Source: Daphnia carinata (lineage: Eukaryota; Arthropoda; Branchiopoda; Diplostraca; Daphniidae). Taken from it: a stretch of DNA of 64,000 nt. This document shows positions 26,758 to 40,400 of this stretch, piece by piece. Below the pieces are notes generated by a model. It ran no database searches. It saw nothing but the letters and a program-made list of their open reading frames with translations, and was not told where the DNA came from. The position numbers and the translations under genes are program-made. Every line of letters begins with the position of its first letter. Within the stretch, counting starts at the first letter, position 1. The stretch spans positions 8,160,679-8,224,678 of the forward strand of contig NC_081337.1 in the NCBI RefSeq assembly GCF_022539665.2, read 5' to 3'.

Positions 26758-29700
26758 TCACACAACACTTTCTCTGTCATCACGGTGGAGGTCGGAGAAT
26801 TCTTCCGTTCCCGTCTGTGAACTTCGGACAAAAGTGTCTCCTCCGTGACCCACGCCGAACAGACTGACTAGCCACTGCTTGACGCTCTTGTTGACGGTGG
26901 AGGCGATGGCCGTGTCCTTGTTCTCTTTACCGCGTTTCTCTCCGGATGTTGGATGATGCAGTTGTTCGCACGAGTGCCACCTCTTTTCCGGCTCTAATAG
27001 TCCACAAGCTGTGAGGCTCGGTCGGGGCCGAGTACGATCACGACTGATGAGCGACTCGGAGTTGACGTCGATTCCTTCGTCATCATTGTGAATTAATTTC
27101 ACGGCCTGATAGCCAGCAGTCTTGATATGTCCGTTTGGTCGAGACAACTCGGCTTGCTGTGGTTGATCGCCGTTAGGGATCGTCAAAACAACGTTGTGAT
27201 CATCAGATCCGTCAAGAAGCCGAGTGTGTTCATCTTCGGTGTCGCCCTGAGACGCGCAACTAGGCAAAGGCGACTGCTCGTTCAGAGTTGACCTTAATTC
27301 AGACGGAAAAAGATCCAAAGATTTCGATTCTTTCCTTCGACGCTGGGTCGTTTTGTTGCCACGGGAAGGGAAGACTTGAGGAACGCATAGAAACTGTCGA
27401 GGTCCATGGCTCTCTGAAGCTATGCCTCTTTGCTGATTTTGCTGATGGTGGTGTTGGTTTTCGTCACCGGGAAAACGACCAAGTGACTGGCATCGACGTT
27501 GAGGTAAAAGCGGACTGGCAGTCGTTCCACTTCGGTAGTCCGCATCCCCACTCTCACTGGCCGCTTCAGCAACTATCTGAACTTGGCTAGCATGGGCGCT
27601 ACGTGTTAATAAGCAACTGCGTCGAAGGCTCGCGTTTGACTTTGATGTGCGAACGGAACGCAGAGACCTGGCTGATTGGCTCGTTTTCCTATTGTAAAAC
27701 TTAATTCCAGATAAAAGAAAATGATTTGGAAAAATCAGGAGGATATTGTACGCGTTTGAGAAGGCGAAGGTTTTACCATTGGAGATGGGGCTTGACTGGT
27801 GCTATTGGTACTGCTACATATGGAATCGGTAATGGAGCCTTCCAATATTTCGGCCGAATTGTTGTCATGGTGATACAGCCTGTTCGGGTGCCCTTGAATT
27901 CGTCCTTGTTGCCCAGCCAGTGACGAGCTCATCCGAACGCTTCCACTACCAACTGGCCTCGAATCAGTTGACACTCTTCGTGTCAGCATGGATTCAGCCC
28001 TGTGGAGCATCCGTGGACTTCTTCTTCGAAGATCTGACATGTTGCCGGCACTGCCGTTGGCGTTATTGGCTCCAATCGCACCAGAGGGTCGACAAAAGAG
28101 TGGGGCTTGGTTAGTTCCAATGTCCGTTCGTGCTTTGACAGCACCGCTGGTAACGCCAATTAACCAATGTGTTAACACTTCGCCCTTGCCCTTCATGGCA
28201 ACGAGACCTCTTTCTTCAGTTACGTAACCACCAATTTTTTCTAGGGCTTTCCGACACTCGCAACTGATATGAATCCGTAATGGTTCACCATTCGATTCCA
28301 TCCGAGAAGCTGTGTTCACTGTATCACCGAACAAGCAATATCTAGGCATTGTTAAGCCCACCACACCGGCAACCACGGGTCCTGTTGTTTGTTTTTAAAT
28401 GGGATTCTTTAGATTCCAATTCAAATAAAATGTATTGTCTTTAATTACCCGTGTGGATGCCAATTCTGAGTAAAACTGGATCTTTAGGTCGATGGGACAC
28501 CCTGTGATTCTTGACGGCTGATAGCAAATCAAGTGCCATTGATGCAATCATCCCAGCGTGAGCGTCGCCGTTTGGTAAAGGCAAACCAGAAACCTGTTTT
28601 ACCATTCATTTGTTAAAGCAATCAAGGATATCGTTATAAACGAGTTGTGGTGAAACAGCTTCTTGTACTTACCACCATGTAGGCGTCTCCGATAGTTTCC
28701 ACTTTGTACACATCGTAACCTTGAATGATGGAATCAAACAAGGTGTACAGGTCGTTCAGGAAGTTAACCACCTATTATCGAGGAATGAAATGCAAATTGA
28801 CGTTATCACTAAATGAAAATCTCAAAAGCATTGCACAACAGTACCTGAAACGGCGTACTCTCAGCCGACATTTTCGTAAAACCGACAATGTCACTAAAAT
28901 AAATTGTGACAGCCTCGTAGGATTCTGGTTCGATACCATAGCCTCTCGTTAATCGTTGGGCCACGGGTCTAAATGTCAATGCCAATTATCATGTGAGCTT
29001 GTTTTCTCGAGAAGCTAATAAACGTAATAATAAAAAGAGTAGGCACTGACTTGGGTAACATGCGATGAAGGAGATCCTCGGTCTTTTGTTTCTCTTCGTA
29101 GAGTAGTTGAGTGCGCTCGTTCACCAAAACTTCGAGATTGTTGGCATAGATCACCATCATTTCCATCAGCTGGTCCATAATAAACGGCTTCCTGTGGATT
29201 GATGAAACGACACGATAGCAAAAAGAGGAGAAATCGTATTAGACGCCGCGTCATTATATATGTTACACACTGTATATGCCAAACATAAAAGAAAGAAAAG
29301 CATTGTATAACTTACATTCCTTCTCTCATTTTACGAAGTCGGTCGCGAATAGTGGGGAAATCCGGGCGCTGGTCTGGCAACTCGGCCCAGCAATCTTCCA
29401 TGCACGAGCGAATGTATTCCGGGCAGCCCATTTCGATATCTGGTTGCACGAAGATGCAATACTCTTGCAGCATCTTTGGAGGGAAAAAGAAAAATAAAAG
29501 AATAGGTAGTAATGAATAAATAAATAAAATATAGCTATCAAGATCTAGAGAAATGATTTCGTAGAGCCTAGAAATGAACGAGGAAAAAAACATTGTCGCG
29601 ACGCCAGCAGATTTCGTTCACTACAATCTACCGGATAAGGAAATGAGGCTAGTAATTCAAGGGACGTCGGGTGCTGTTACGGCTCATACGAACTACGAGC

Positions 29701-32700
29701 CGAAACGACTTTGGCAGTTGCTCTCGACGAACGAATCGTATAAGCAGAAGGGAGAGGGGTATAACCATCAGACGTGCAGGCGAAATAACAGAATCTCTCT
29801 TTCGTTTCATAGCATTCTTTCACGCTCGTGAAAAAAAAAAGCCAAGGCGATCGATAATAACCAAACTGGCCATAAACTGGCGTATCGTTGGTACTTTTAC
29901 CACAAATATACCCAAAGAAGTAAACCTTGTAGATTACGCACACAATTACACCATGCGTTGTAGTATAATAGTGTAATTTTATGCTCGTACCTGGAGATCG
30001 GGACGGAAAGGTTTCTCTCCTGGAGCCGGTCCAGCTCCAATCTTGTCGACGATATCTATTTCAAACCGGGGTGAAAGGAAAAGTTAAAAGCTAGAAAGAC
30101 TAACCAAGTTATTTGTTGAGAGGGAGGAGAAATGAGGGAGGTTGTTGTGCGAGTCAGGCGTTTGCAAACTAACACGAACCTTTTGGCTCGAAATTGTAGC
30201 CACTGAAAGCGTCTTGTCGAGTCAGAATCTCAAAGAGGATCATGCCGAAGGCGTAGACGTCAGCCTTCTGTGAGCCTCGAACTGAACCAGACTGGTCGTT
30301 CAGCAATTCCGGCGCCTTCCATAACAAATCTGTTGGTTCAAAGTAAACAATGACAGTTGAAAACTCAAATGACCAAGATTCAAATTTTTATGTTGCCATC
30401 AGTTTAACGATGGCCATACACACGTTACGCATAGTGGGAGGAGACAATGCTGAAATGAAAAAGAACCAGCAACAATAAATCAAATACAGAAAAGACGGGT
30501 TATTTCGAAAAAATATGGCCAGTGAAGCAGGTCATAAATAATAACAGAAAGAAAGAATGTAGATTGTTACATTCCCTACGGATGCAAAAACGTTTAGCTT
30601 TCGTTTCTCAAGTTGCTAGGGGTTGAAAAGTTATGACGTTGCACCTCACGGGCATATGATTAAACCAGAAAAACAATCACAAAAAAAAAAACGCCCTAAC
30701 AGTCGACATGGTAGGATGGTGTTGTAACTTACTGCGATAGAGTTCGTGATCTCCCATGGCATCCTTTTCGGCTGCGGCGCGCAACTCGTGTAGGCCGTAG
30801 TCGGTGATTTGGAGAACCCAGCGCGAAGTGACGACGCAGTTGGACGACTTGAGGTTGCCGTGGAAGTGTAGATCTGTTTTGTGAAGATGCATCATACCCT
30901 TGACCAGGTCGTTGACCATTGACGCTATGAAGATTGCCTCCAACTTGATGTCGTCGTTCTCCAAAATGTCCTGTCGTATAAAAAAAAACAATAAAGAATG
31001 AACTAGAGAAAACGGCCTGCTATCTGCATCGCATCCGCGATTCGATGTAACGAGTTTTTCTCTCACGTGGAATTTTTCTGTTCTTGGAACATTTTTAATG
31101 ACTCCATAAATCTAACGCTTTTCGGAGCTTGCACGAATGTCTTGGATATTGACTGATTGATTGTCTTTGGCCTTACCGGTAGGGATCCCTTGTGACAGTA
31201 TTCGGAGACGATCTGGATACGGTTGGGTTCGACAGCAGCGCCGATGAACGGGTTGATGTTGTCGTGCCGGATTTCGCGCATCAAGCGCATCTCCTTCATC
31301 GTCTTGCGACCGATTTCGTGCCGCTTGGAGAAGACTAGATCCTTGGTGCGCACGATTGTTCCGCGGTAGGTGGCCACTTTGGTGAAAACTTGATCCACGG
31401 CCACGCTCGCCAAACTCAACTGTAAATCAAAGAGATACGTATCAGTTGCAGATTGGCAGTTTGATTGATATTAAACCTTCAAACACCATTCTAGATTCTT
31501 AACTAAACATGTCTTCCCTTTCCGTAAAAATAGATGCCCTTCAATTCAACATAAAAAAGAATGCCGGTGATTTTGCGAGTGCTTAGATTATCATTATCGA
31601 TACACTGTACGTCTCGATCGAAATGGAAAACAGATGTTTTTGAAATCTCCAAACCAATATTTTTCGGAAAGAATGGACCTGTTATTGACAAGGAAAAATG
31701 ATTGGCCAGTAACAACTCGTTCTCGTAGTTCTGGAATAATAGTGAAACAGATGGCTGCGAGTTGGCTTCTGTTTGTGTGTGTATCCCTTTTCTTTTTTTT
31801 TTCTTTTCGTGCGCTATCCTCGTCTTCTAATAATGGGCATATAAAAGACACCCCGGCAGACACACAAACCGATTTTTGTATAAACAAGAAAAGAAAGAAT
31901 AGAAAGGCCAGAAGTTACTTTGCTAGTGGATTTGTCCATGAACCCGTCGGCAGTCTGGCACGAAATTGGTATGATGTCTTTGGGATCGATCTTCCAAACG
32001 AGGCCAGCAATCTCTTGTTCGACCTTCCATTTGCGATAGACGAAGAGGGTCGCGATGACGGCCACAATGAAAATACAACCTAGCACTCCAGCAGCAATTC
32101 GTGAATCTCTTAGGCGGCGGTCGCCGTCACTACATTTTTCATTACCGTAGCCACACGGAGGCTCGTCCATTGGTGCGCGCTGACCCACCCACGAAATCTT
32201 GTCGGTTAGAGTGAATTTCTTTGAAGAAAAAACAAAAGCAAAGCGAATGCAATGAAAAGGTATTAACCCTCAGTTTTGTTGTAGTCTTATTTCTTTACAG
32301 AGAAAGACAGTCATGGCCGTAGAATATACTCTACCGGCGTGGTTGAATTGGTGTAATCGAATCGGCCGACCGGCACCATTTCGTAGTGACAGTAAAACGT
32401 GCTGGGCACCATTTTGGAGACGGCGATAGCCCGGGAAACATTACTGAACTTGACGGCCAGCACCGTGTAGTTGCCCTCCGAGTCGCCGTTGTCGTCGATC
32501 CTGATGGACGCCCCAGTCACGCCTGGGTCAGTGCACAACAGAGAAAAGAATTGCAGCCAATTTTAGCAAAGTGCCCGGGCAATACCAAAAATACACAAAA
32601 AAAAACTCTCAATTGATGTACAAGCGCAATCAAACAAAGAGGGAATATATAAAAGGCTTACTGTTATATTTGCGACCGCGAATATGCTGAAAGAGACGTG

Positions 32701-35700
32701 TTCCATTCTTGGCCGCTTCCACAATTTTGGCTGGTTCGGTTAAATTGTTATCTTTAAGCACGGCGGCCAGCGCGTTGGCATAGAGGAGCACGGCGTCGTA
32801 CAAATGGGCAGCGTACATGGGAACGTGCTATGTGTGTTCCAATCGTGAAAGGTCATTCATCATCGTGATCGATTGACTCAAATAATAAATAACATATCGG
32901 CACTCGTAGCTCAAAAACTGCTGCCCACTAGCTATGGTTGCTAACCGTTTCAAAAATTGCAACGTTGACAATAATTATTTTTTTTTAGTACGTACCCGAA
33001 CAAAAGTCTTGAAGATTTCCGGTTCGGAGAAATAGAACGGAGGCTCCTTATTGTGTTTGCGTACCATCTTGGAGAATTGCGTGAAACCTTCATCTGGTTT
33101 CGTAGTCACGATCATTAAAAGAGATTTGGCCGCTTCCGGACTGGGCGATTCCAGTTCGCTGCAGTTGCGGATTTCGCTCACCATCGTCTGTTCTGCTTCC
33201 GCCATTCGATTTGGCGCAACAGACAGATAGAGAAAAAAAAAGGGGGGAAATAATAAACACGAGACATTAGTTACTTACAACTTGACAGGTTGTTATATCG
33301 GAAAAACATTAAATTGATTTGCCTTGTCCCGCCTTGCATCGACGGCAGTGTTAAGAACCAGAACAAATGAACTCTTTCCACAAAAAGACGAATCGATGGT
33401 GGATCAACGACTGATCCAGCCTACTACTACATTACGAACACATCTATATGTAACTGGTTCTTTGCCAACCATTCTCTTCCCGAAGCCGAGATAGCTTAAC
33501 AGATCGCATCCCCTGTGTCATCAATTTCTTTTGCTGCTGTTTGTCGAACATGTCAGACTGCTCCACATTTTCTAGTGGCAGTATTCGAATAAACGGGATT
33601 CATTCTCATTGTGTTTTTCACTTTGCTTTTTTTTTTTTTAAAATCAAAATCAAAGGTCAGACACGTCAGCATGCACTCTGCTGACGTGTGCACCAAATCT
33701 AGCGCGTTTTTAAAGGCTATTTTTGTAACGCCGTGGCATCTAATGGCCTGCCGAGATAACAAGAAAACTGAAAAAAAGAAAACAGTGTGAGACGATCAGC
33801 CCTTTGTTCTGATTGGCTCGCTCAAGTCAAACAACAAGGTTCCATTTTCATATTATTACAGTTGTTGCAGCTTATAGAGCCACAAACGCAAGAGGCTTTA
33901 TCTCTTATCTCATGCTATACCCAGTGTGCGTGTGTACATATCCAACGCTTAATAGCCGGTACTCACGGACCCTGCACTCCATGGCCGCCACCGACGCCAC
34001 TGACCTCATTTTTTTTTTCTTCAAAATTTCTTGTTTCATTTCTTTCCAACCAGTTCACATACATGAAGTGACTTGGCGAGATAACGCACATTGCGCGTCA
34101 TGAAGTTCCTTTTTTAAATGTCTCCTTTTTTGCTTCTTCTCCTGCGCATGCTCACACCAGCCATCCCAGTTTTAGAAGAAAAAAAAAAAATCAAGTAGAT
34201 GAAGGGCGAAATAAAGAACACTTACGTCAGGTACTAACATTACAATGAGACTCTAAAGACCCTCTAGGGATATATATCTGCGCGATATACTTGGTAAAGG
34301 AATAATAAAAAAAAATTAACTAGTAAAATTGCGCTCTTGAGTACGCTAAAGATTAGCCCATTATTTATGCTATTGTCACGCTGTTACGGTGTGATGTAAC
34401 ATTGCGGAATTTGAACTAAAGCAACTAGTGAAGATAATAAAAAAGTAAAAATCGACTCAACTCCATAGGTATTCTCTGGCTCGCTCCGAGCTGTAGGTCT
34501 CCCAATCGACGGAAATGACCATGTACTCTCCTTTGGTGAAGAGTCTCATCATCTGCATCGTCGTCATGAAGTCGTAGAGGTTGTGCGGCTCGCCAAGGAA
34601 GACGTAAACTGTCTTTAAAAATATAAAATGAAAAACAAAACGTTAGAATTTTAAGAACGAATATTAAATAGAGCGAGAAAGCGAGAGAGAAAAAAAATGG
34701 AAAATAGCGAAAGTGTAACGGGATATATGCAGAGTCCCCAACAAAAACAAAAACATGGAATCTGCCTTGAGATGCATATGGGATTGTTAGCAGAATCACG
34801 CCAAATAGCACACATCCAAAAATTGAAGGGGAAGAGAAACAGAAATTTAAGGAGGTCAGCCAAAGATGCCAAAAAGGCAGACTCTTTCTCCCATCTTTCT
34901 TTCGCTTCTTTCTCTTTCTGGGAAGAAAAGAGTAGAAGAAGATCTGAATTCCCAACTATTTCTAATGCTCAAACAGGGTCAGATTTGATAGTCGTTGCGA
35001 AAGAGATTTGCTAGCGGCCGTTGGCATACAAACCAAGCGAAAGTTACGAAATACGTTCATCCTTTAAAAGGCCTCTTAAAAAATTGTGACTCAATCACGA
35101 AGTAAAAGTGCTTACTTCGAGTGTCCGATCGCGTCTTCTCGAGGATGTCAAACGTCCACGAATTGTGACAGCAGGATTCGCGATTAGCGCAGCAGCGGTT
35201 CATGTCCTCGAACTTGAGTCGGTGATTGAGTTTCATGCTGCTGGTGGCCGTGACCCGAGCCTCCAGCGAATCGGCCACCGTCTGCCATCGCGGCGAGTTT
35301 TCGGCCACAATGGAGAATTTGTTCCAGCGGTAGTGCGTTAGCAGGGCCACGATCGATTTCGTCACCTGAAAACATATGAATAAAATAATCATTTACGAAA
35401 TCAGTTGATGTCCCATTATTTAAGAGGTTAGGCACATTCATTAAAATAATTCCGTGTCTTCTATTATTTCTTACGATATAATAATGAAGTGCAACAGGCT
35501 CAGCGCATCATCCAAAAAAAGAACTCGCACCATGTGGCATACTCTAGAAAAAAAAAAAAGGAAAGCAAAGAGTGCCCAACTGAAAAGAGCTTACGTCACA
35601 GTCGGCAAATAGAGAGCGTGAAATGGTGAGAATGCGAATAAAGAAGGAATCCCGTTTTAAAAATCACGACATCACTCTAGAAAGGAGAGAAATTCCTCGA

Positions 35701-37327
35701 GCATAAAAAGAGAGGGGGGGGGGACATTTTTCCTTAGCACAGCTGTTGACCTCCGCCCAACTTGTTTTACGCTATGCGATTCCGTCCTTATTCACGATGA
35801 ATTATCATTAGACAGGGCATTGAATGACAAGAGGCTGAACTGCGCCATACCTTCCAAAAGCGGGCAAATGTTGGCCAAGTCGTTTGTGGCCTAAATGTTC
35901 TTTTAAGACAACAACGACAGTCAACATCTATCGTGCGGGACAACTCAAGGGGCCGTTTGGCGGCGACATCAGGAAAAACGAGAAGGTCAACACAGTCAGT
36001 CAAAATTCGATAGCCATAATTCAATATCAAAGAGCTCTCGTTATTCCCAGAAAAGTAAAAAGGAAAACAGGCTGCACTATTATATCGTACACACTCGTTT
36101 CTCGAGGAATAAAACAAACGTATCAAGAGATAAAGAAACAGCTTGCAAAAAAAAACAAAACAAAAAAAACCATCAACTTTGAGAGAACCGCCCGAGCCAT
36201 CGTGTCCGTCGCCATGCTCATTTGTAAATTTCGTCCCTGACGCTCAAAGTCTTCAAGGTCTGTTCGATTTGCCACGCACGAATACAAATGTCATTAAGCC
36301 CTGCATTTGCGCCCGTTCTACTGTCCACCGTCTATCCGTGGAAACATTCACGGAATAATAGAAGAATGACAAATGCTGATGGCACCCGGATCCTGTTACA
36401 TTTGGCTCTTTTAGAATTCTAAATAGCAAACGCCCAGTTTTTACTTAACTATTGAATGTCGTCGTCAAGCTGGTTGAAATGAAACGTTAACGATTAATTT
36501 TCGTTGCTGCACGCAGAGAGCTTGAATCTTCGCACAATTCCCGAGACAAAGGTACAAAGCAATAAAACTTGAGAAAGTTCGAAACATCCTCTATCGAGTA
36601 TGTTGATGCTCTGATCAAAAGACAAGAAAAAGGGTCAGCTAGTCCAAAACGATTGTGGACGAATTGACGATAGAAACACAAACCGCAGGTGATTCGGTTA
36701 TAAATACGAATGAGATACAACTAAAGAATGTAAACTTTGAACTGACCTGGGTCTCCGTTGGATAGGTCCGAATGAACGTCGGAAATTTCTTCTTGTCCGA
36801 GACGGTGTGGTCGGCACATTTCTGTTTCAAAATCATCCATCATAAAAGAAAAACATAAGAATGATATATTCAACCAAAGAAAAAAGAATTTAAAAATAAC
36901 TCACATGAGAGATCATCAACCTGTTCCAGGCTGAAGCGATGGTAGCTTCGACATTGCAGGTGTTTTCAGGTCCAAAAACAGCTACAACATCTCGGCACAT
37001 CATCTCGGTGAGGGATTTCGTGGTCAGCAGCAAATCGGATCGAGTGTCATTGAATTGAAGAACCAAAGAGACACCCTCTGGTAGGATTTTTTGTTCTTCA
37101 ATACGCTTGAGAGCGTAGGTAATGGCTCCCGAAATTGATAAGCCTTGCTTGTCGCGATGCTCGCCCAAAATGGTAGGCAAATAGCCGATGGTGAGGTTGA
37201 CCATCGGTTTGCTCGTCTGCGGTTCCGCCGGACCGATTAGCAATAGCGCAAAGAAAAGTAAAACCAACCACCACCAACACTGTTGCCATTGGCGGCGGGT
37301 TGCCATCAGCCCCGTTTTCACGGGCAT
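26758..37327 (-). CDS. Gyc76C-like: receptor-type guanylate cyclase A, Gyc76C-like
   Basis: Nineteen coding exons, minus order: 37327-36905, 36821-36747, 35365-35116, 34608-34462, 33192-32996, 32827-32662, 32522-32335, 32218-31919, 31419-31177, 30970-30733, 30329-30180, 30055-29991, 29473-29316, 29191-29051, 28968-28845, 28771-28673, 28593-28449, 28381-27777, 27699-26758; 1,551 residues. Single-pass receptor making cGMP at the plasma membrane. Seen: signal peptide ([15 protein letters not shown]), ANF-receptor ectodomain, membrane span about 522-545 ([18 protein letters not shown]), kinase-homology domain about 583-866, coiled linker ([20 protein letters not shown]), cyclase domain to about 1112. 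Metal-binding FSDIVGFT and ETIGDAYM and guanine-selective [17 protein letters not shown] are intact, so it should be active. The kinase-homology domain has HGNLKSSN instead of HRD, and DYG instead of DFG. A 440-residue Gln/Ser-rich tail ends ESVV, a class I PDZ ligand. Exon 5's acceptor and three GT-T donors are the weakest joins. Confidence 0.92.
33193..34461 (-). other. cyclase A intron (between exons 4 and 5)
   Basis: This lies between ectodomain exons 34608-34462 and 33192-32996. It holds poly-A/T runs and open frames without coding character. The donor is the unusual A|GTTGAG. The downstream acceptor was chosen because GCAG at 33193-33196 restores phase; a missing small exon cannot be excluded. 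Confidence 0.5.
35366..36746 (-). other. cyclase A intron (between exons 2 and 3)
   Basis: This separates the short exon 36821-36747 ([20 protein letters not shown]) from exon 35365-35116 ([17 protein letters not shown]), which join in phase 0. It contains a poly-G run near 35715. No further exon was recognised. Confidence 0.6.
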
Positions 37328-37391
37328 TACCTGTAACAGATTCAAACGATGGATCAACATGAGCTGCAGAAAATAAATTCACGGGTATTAC

Positions 37392-37499
37392 CTTGCGCTG
37401 TTGTCGATGACTGGTCGGTTTGAGTGGCGAACACGTAACCGCCGAGTACAGCGGTTGATCGGCAACAATAACAGGGAAGTCTTCTCTTCGGCCAGACAT
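37392..37499 (-). CDS. possible upstream coding exon of cyclase A
   Basis: An ATG at 37499 opens 36 codons (MSGRREDFPVIVADQPLYSA...) ending at a good donor, AAG|GTAATA. A 61-nt intron with acceptor TTACAG follows, and splicing joins it in frame to GTA ATG at 37330-37325, the start I used for the cyclase. The exon may therefore be leader sequence, or may add 37 residues in front of the hydrophobic signal segment. The signal peptide is best formed from one of the downstream ATGs (37327 or 37306), which is why I kept 37327 as the start. Confidence 0.45.
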
Positions 37500-40400
37500 G
37501 TTTTGTCTGATGGTCTTTGGACGATCAATTCACGCCGGCCCTGTAATGTCATCGAGTTGAGAATATAACACACAAAACATTCATCAGATCAATAATAAGA
37601 ATATGACAGCAGCTTTTGTGTACCAACTTTCCCCTCACCAAACGTAAGAAAAAAAAAAGGATAAACTTTCAGTCTGACATGGATGATGAATAGCTTTGTT
37701 TGCATTACACACATCTAGGGCGACAGTTGAGCAGATCTATCATCAAAATTGGCCAGGGCTCTCAAGAAAACGATCAAGTTATCCTATAGATCTAAGCTTT
37801 TGAATCAATAGCAAGCACTAAAGGCAACCAACTGCCAACTTAAAAACCTGTATGGCAACTGTTTAACCTTATATTGAAACTCCTAGGTGATATCTATTCA
37901 TAGAAGAAAAAAAAAACCTTACATTGAAGAGATGTTTTTCTCTTCTTGGCTTCGGGCTTGACGATGACATGAAATCAAATAGTAAAAACGCCATAACAAC
38001 AAAAAGTCCAGTCAGTGGCCATGCACAGAGACTTCTGCACGGTTTGGCTGTTTTAAGCAGACGAAAGAAAATGGCAGAACAGAAGAAAAAAAGTGACCAT
38101 TAAACAAAGTAAAATGGAGGGAAAAGAAAGACAACCGTGTGTCGGTTGGTTTTGTGGGACCATAGCAACGCAATGAAGAGCCAAGGTCGCTCTAACGACG
38201 AACAATAATGGCGAATGACCAAAATGGAAAGACAGAGACAGGAGGAAGAGAGAGAAAAAAAAAAGAATTGAAAAACGCCGTGTGTGCGAAAATGAACAAC
38301 GTCCAACAACAACCGAAAAGGAAAAAAAGAGAAATAAACAAGGCACAACTGGATGAGCCGCCATGCCCCTCAGCGGGAGATATTCACGCCGTTCCACCGT
38401 TTCCACTGTGGCACGCGGAACGTAATAACGGATAATGCTAACACACTTTTTCTTTTGTTGCCCGCTGCACTGGAATAACGACCGCAAACGCAACGGTGGC
38501 CAATTAGCGATGATTGGTATGAAGGCTAACAACTTGACACGTCAACCCCATAATCATTTAGAATTTATTTGATGGCCTATCTTTCATACACTGGCCGCAA
38601 ACCAATTGAAAAGCTACTAATCAAACAGTATTAACTTTCAATCAACTATTATCTGGCCAGCAAAAGGAAGAAAGTGGTTGCGTGATTGCTTGATAATGGC
38701 GGCGTTCATTTACCTTTTGTCCTTGTTGATGGGCAGCAACGAGAGGAAAAGAAAATGGAATCGTTCCTTTCGAATCGGTTACATTGTGTAAAACGCTAAA
38801 AGGATTTCCATATATCGAAATCGAGTCGACGACCAAGTCCGTGGATGGCCTCAGCTGTTTGAGGACGAAGGAAATACCCGACGAAAGGGCATCACAACAA
38901 GAGTTATTTATCCATTTCGCCAGTGTGTCTGTGTATAAGTTTGCGCTTTTCTTTCCTTCTTTGCCAAACTGTCGACGCTTATCTATCCAATACAGCGAAA
39001 AGACTAACAGCTAAAAAGACATTGTGTTGCCCTTTACCTCCTCTCCATTGTTACCACTTGTGTCTTCTTTCTTCCACGTGACCCCCAAATTCCCTTTCTT
39101 CGTCCAAGAGGTCTCCATTTTTTGTTCGGGTGATTTAAAACATCCACAGTCGGTCCAAAACAAAGACAAGCGCAAATAAACTGCAACGTGTAATTACACA
39201 CTGGGGGGCAAAGCTGGATAGTGCAATATTTATCACGAAATGTCGACTGACGTGTTGCTGAGAAGGGAGACCCTCGTTTCCAAGAAGAAAACCTTTTTTT
39301 TTTTTTTTTTTAGGGAGATCTCTTTGCACAAGGACCTTGGTAGCTAAAGGATTCCAGGGACAATCCGGAATTATTTAACGAAGGGACGCCTGGTGCGGCA
39401 TTGCGCTTCTGAATTTTTTGCCTCCAAATGTAAGATGACATTAGGGAAATCAAACCAATTCAAAGAACAACGCAGATACCATTGAATTATTGCGCAAAAA
39501 AACAAAGGCCTGCCTGCCATTTAAATAATAATATGAGATCTTTCCAATAAGGACTTTGATTCAGCTATAAGTTTAGACTGGTGATGGGAGAAGCTGATAT
39601 CCTTAAATAGGATTGTATCGTCGGATGGGATGTGAACTGAAAGCTGATGCCGTTCTCTTCTTCGTTAAATTAAAAACCGTGGATGTTTAACGACAACAAA
39701 CTTTTACCAACAACAAGAATACAAAAGAGCCTTTAGGAATCTCGTAAGGGGTCTTCTTACGCATTTTTTTGTACGCATTTGTTTTTGCTTCTAAAGACGG
39801 AGAGACATTTCTATGCCGGCAGAACTCGTAACGAGACGAGTTAGCGATGAGCACGCAAAAAACGGCCTCGTCTATGAGAACAACTGTCCACTTAACGATC
39901 GATTAAGAGGAGCATACATGGAAAGTGGATGAACGTGATGTCGGACGATGGAGTCACCAATAGAACAAATGAAAAGAGGCTGTCCTTTGCTGCGTTAGTA
40001 ACACGGCCGCCATTTGAAACGTTAGCCATATCTTCCAGTCAGCGAGCAAACAGCACACACACGTATACACATAACGGTGTATGCATAGACATAAGGCCCT
40101 TTATGGAGAAAAAGAAAACTAGGGCGAAATAAGGAGGGATAGGGCCATGTTCGTTTCACACGCGTTCAAATGTGACATTCGTGCGCCGAAGCGTACACTA
40201 TAACTACATAGCGCATAAAACGTTGGACTAGAGGAGGCCAAGAGGAAATATGGCGAACAAAAAGATAGACCCACCCTTTTTATACTGTTTAAAGCCGGGC
40301 GGCGGCCAATATCGGATGACATGGCCGGACTATGGAGCGGAGGCTCTCACGCACACGCAAACACACACAAAAAAATGCGGAAGGATAATATAGGAGACGA

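Noticed and set aside
27288-27590. Open frame of 100 codons on the + strand, with similar ones at 51820-52310
   Set aside because: These are antisense shadows of the tail exons of cyclases A and B, with no recognisable domain and no splice-consistent extension.
28926-28940. GGTTCGATACC, resembling a tRNA B-box
   Set aside because: It falls inside a coding exon of cyclase A and has no cloverleaf around it.
37098-37499. Minus-strand frame of 133 codons running through the exon before cyclase A
   Set aside because: It needs retention of a 61-nt intron and then reads out of frame with the signal peptide and ectodomain; splicing explains the sequence better.
38053-38532. Minus-strand open frame of 159 codons
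   Set aside because: Phe/Ser/Leu-rich translation of poly-T/A sequence with no domain and no conserved pattern.
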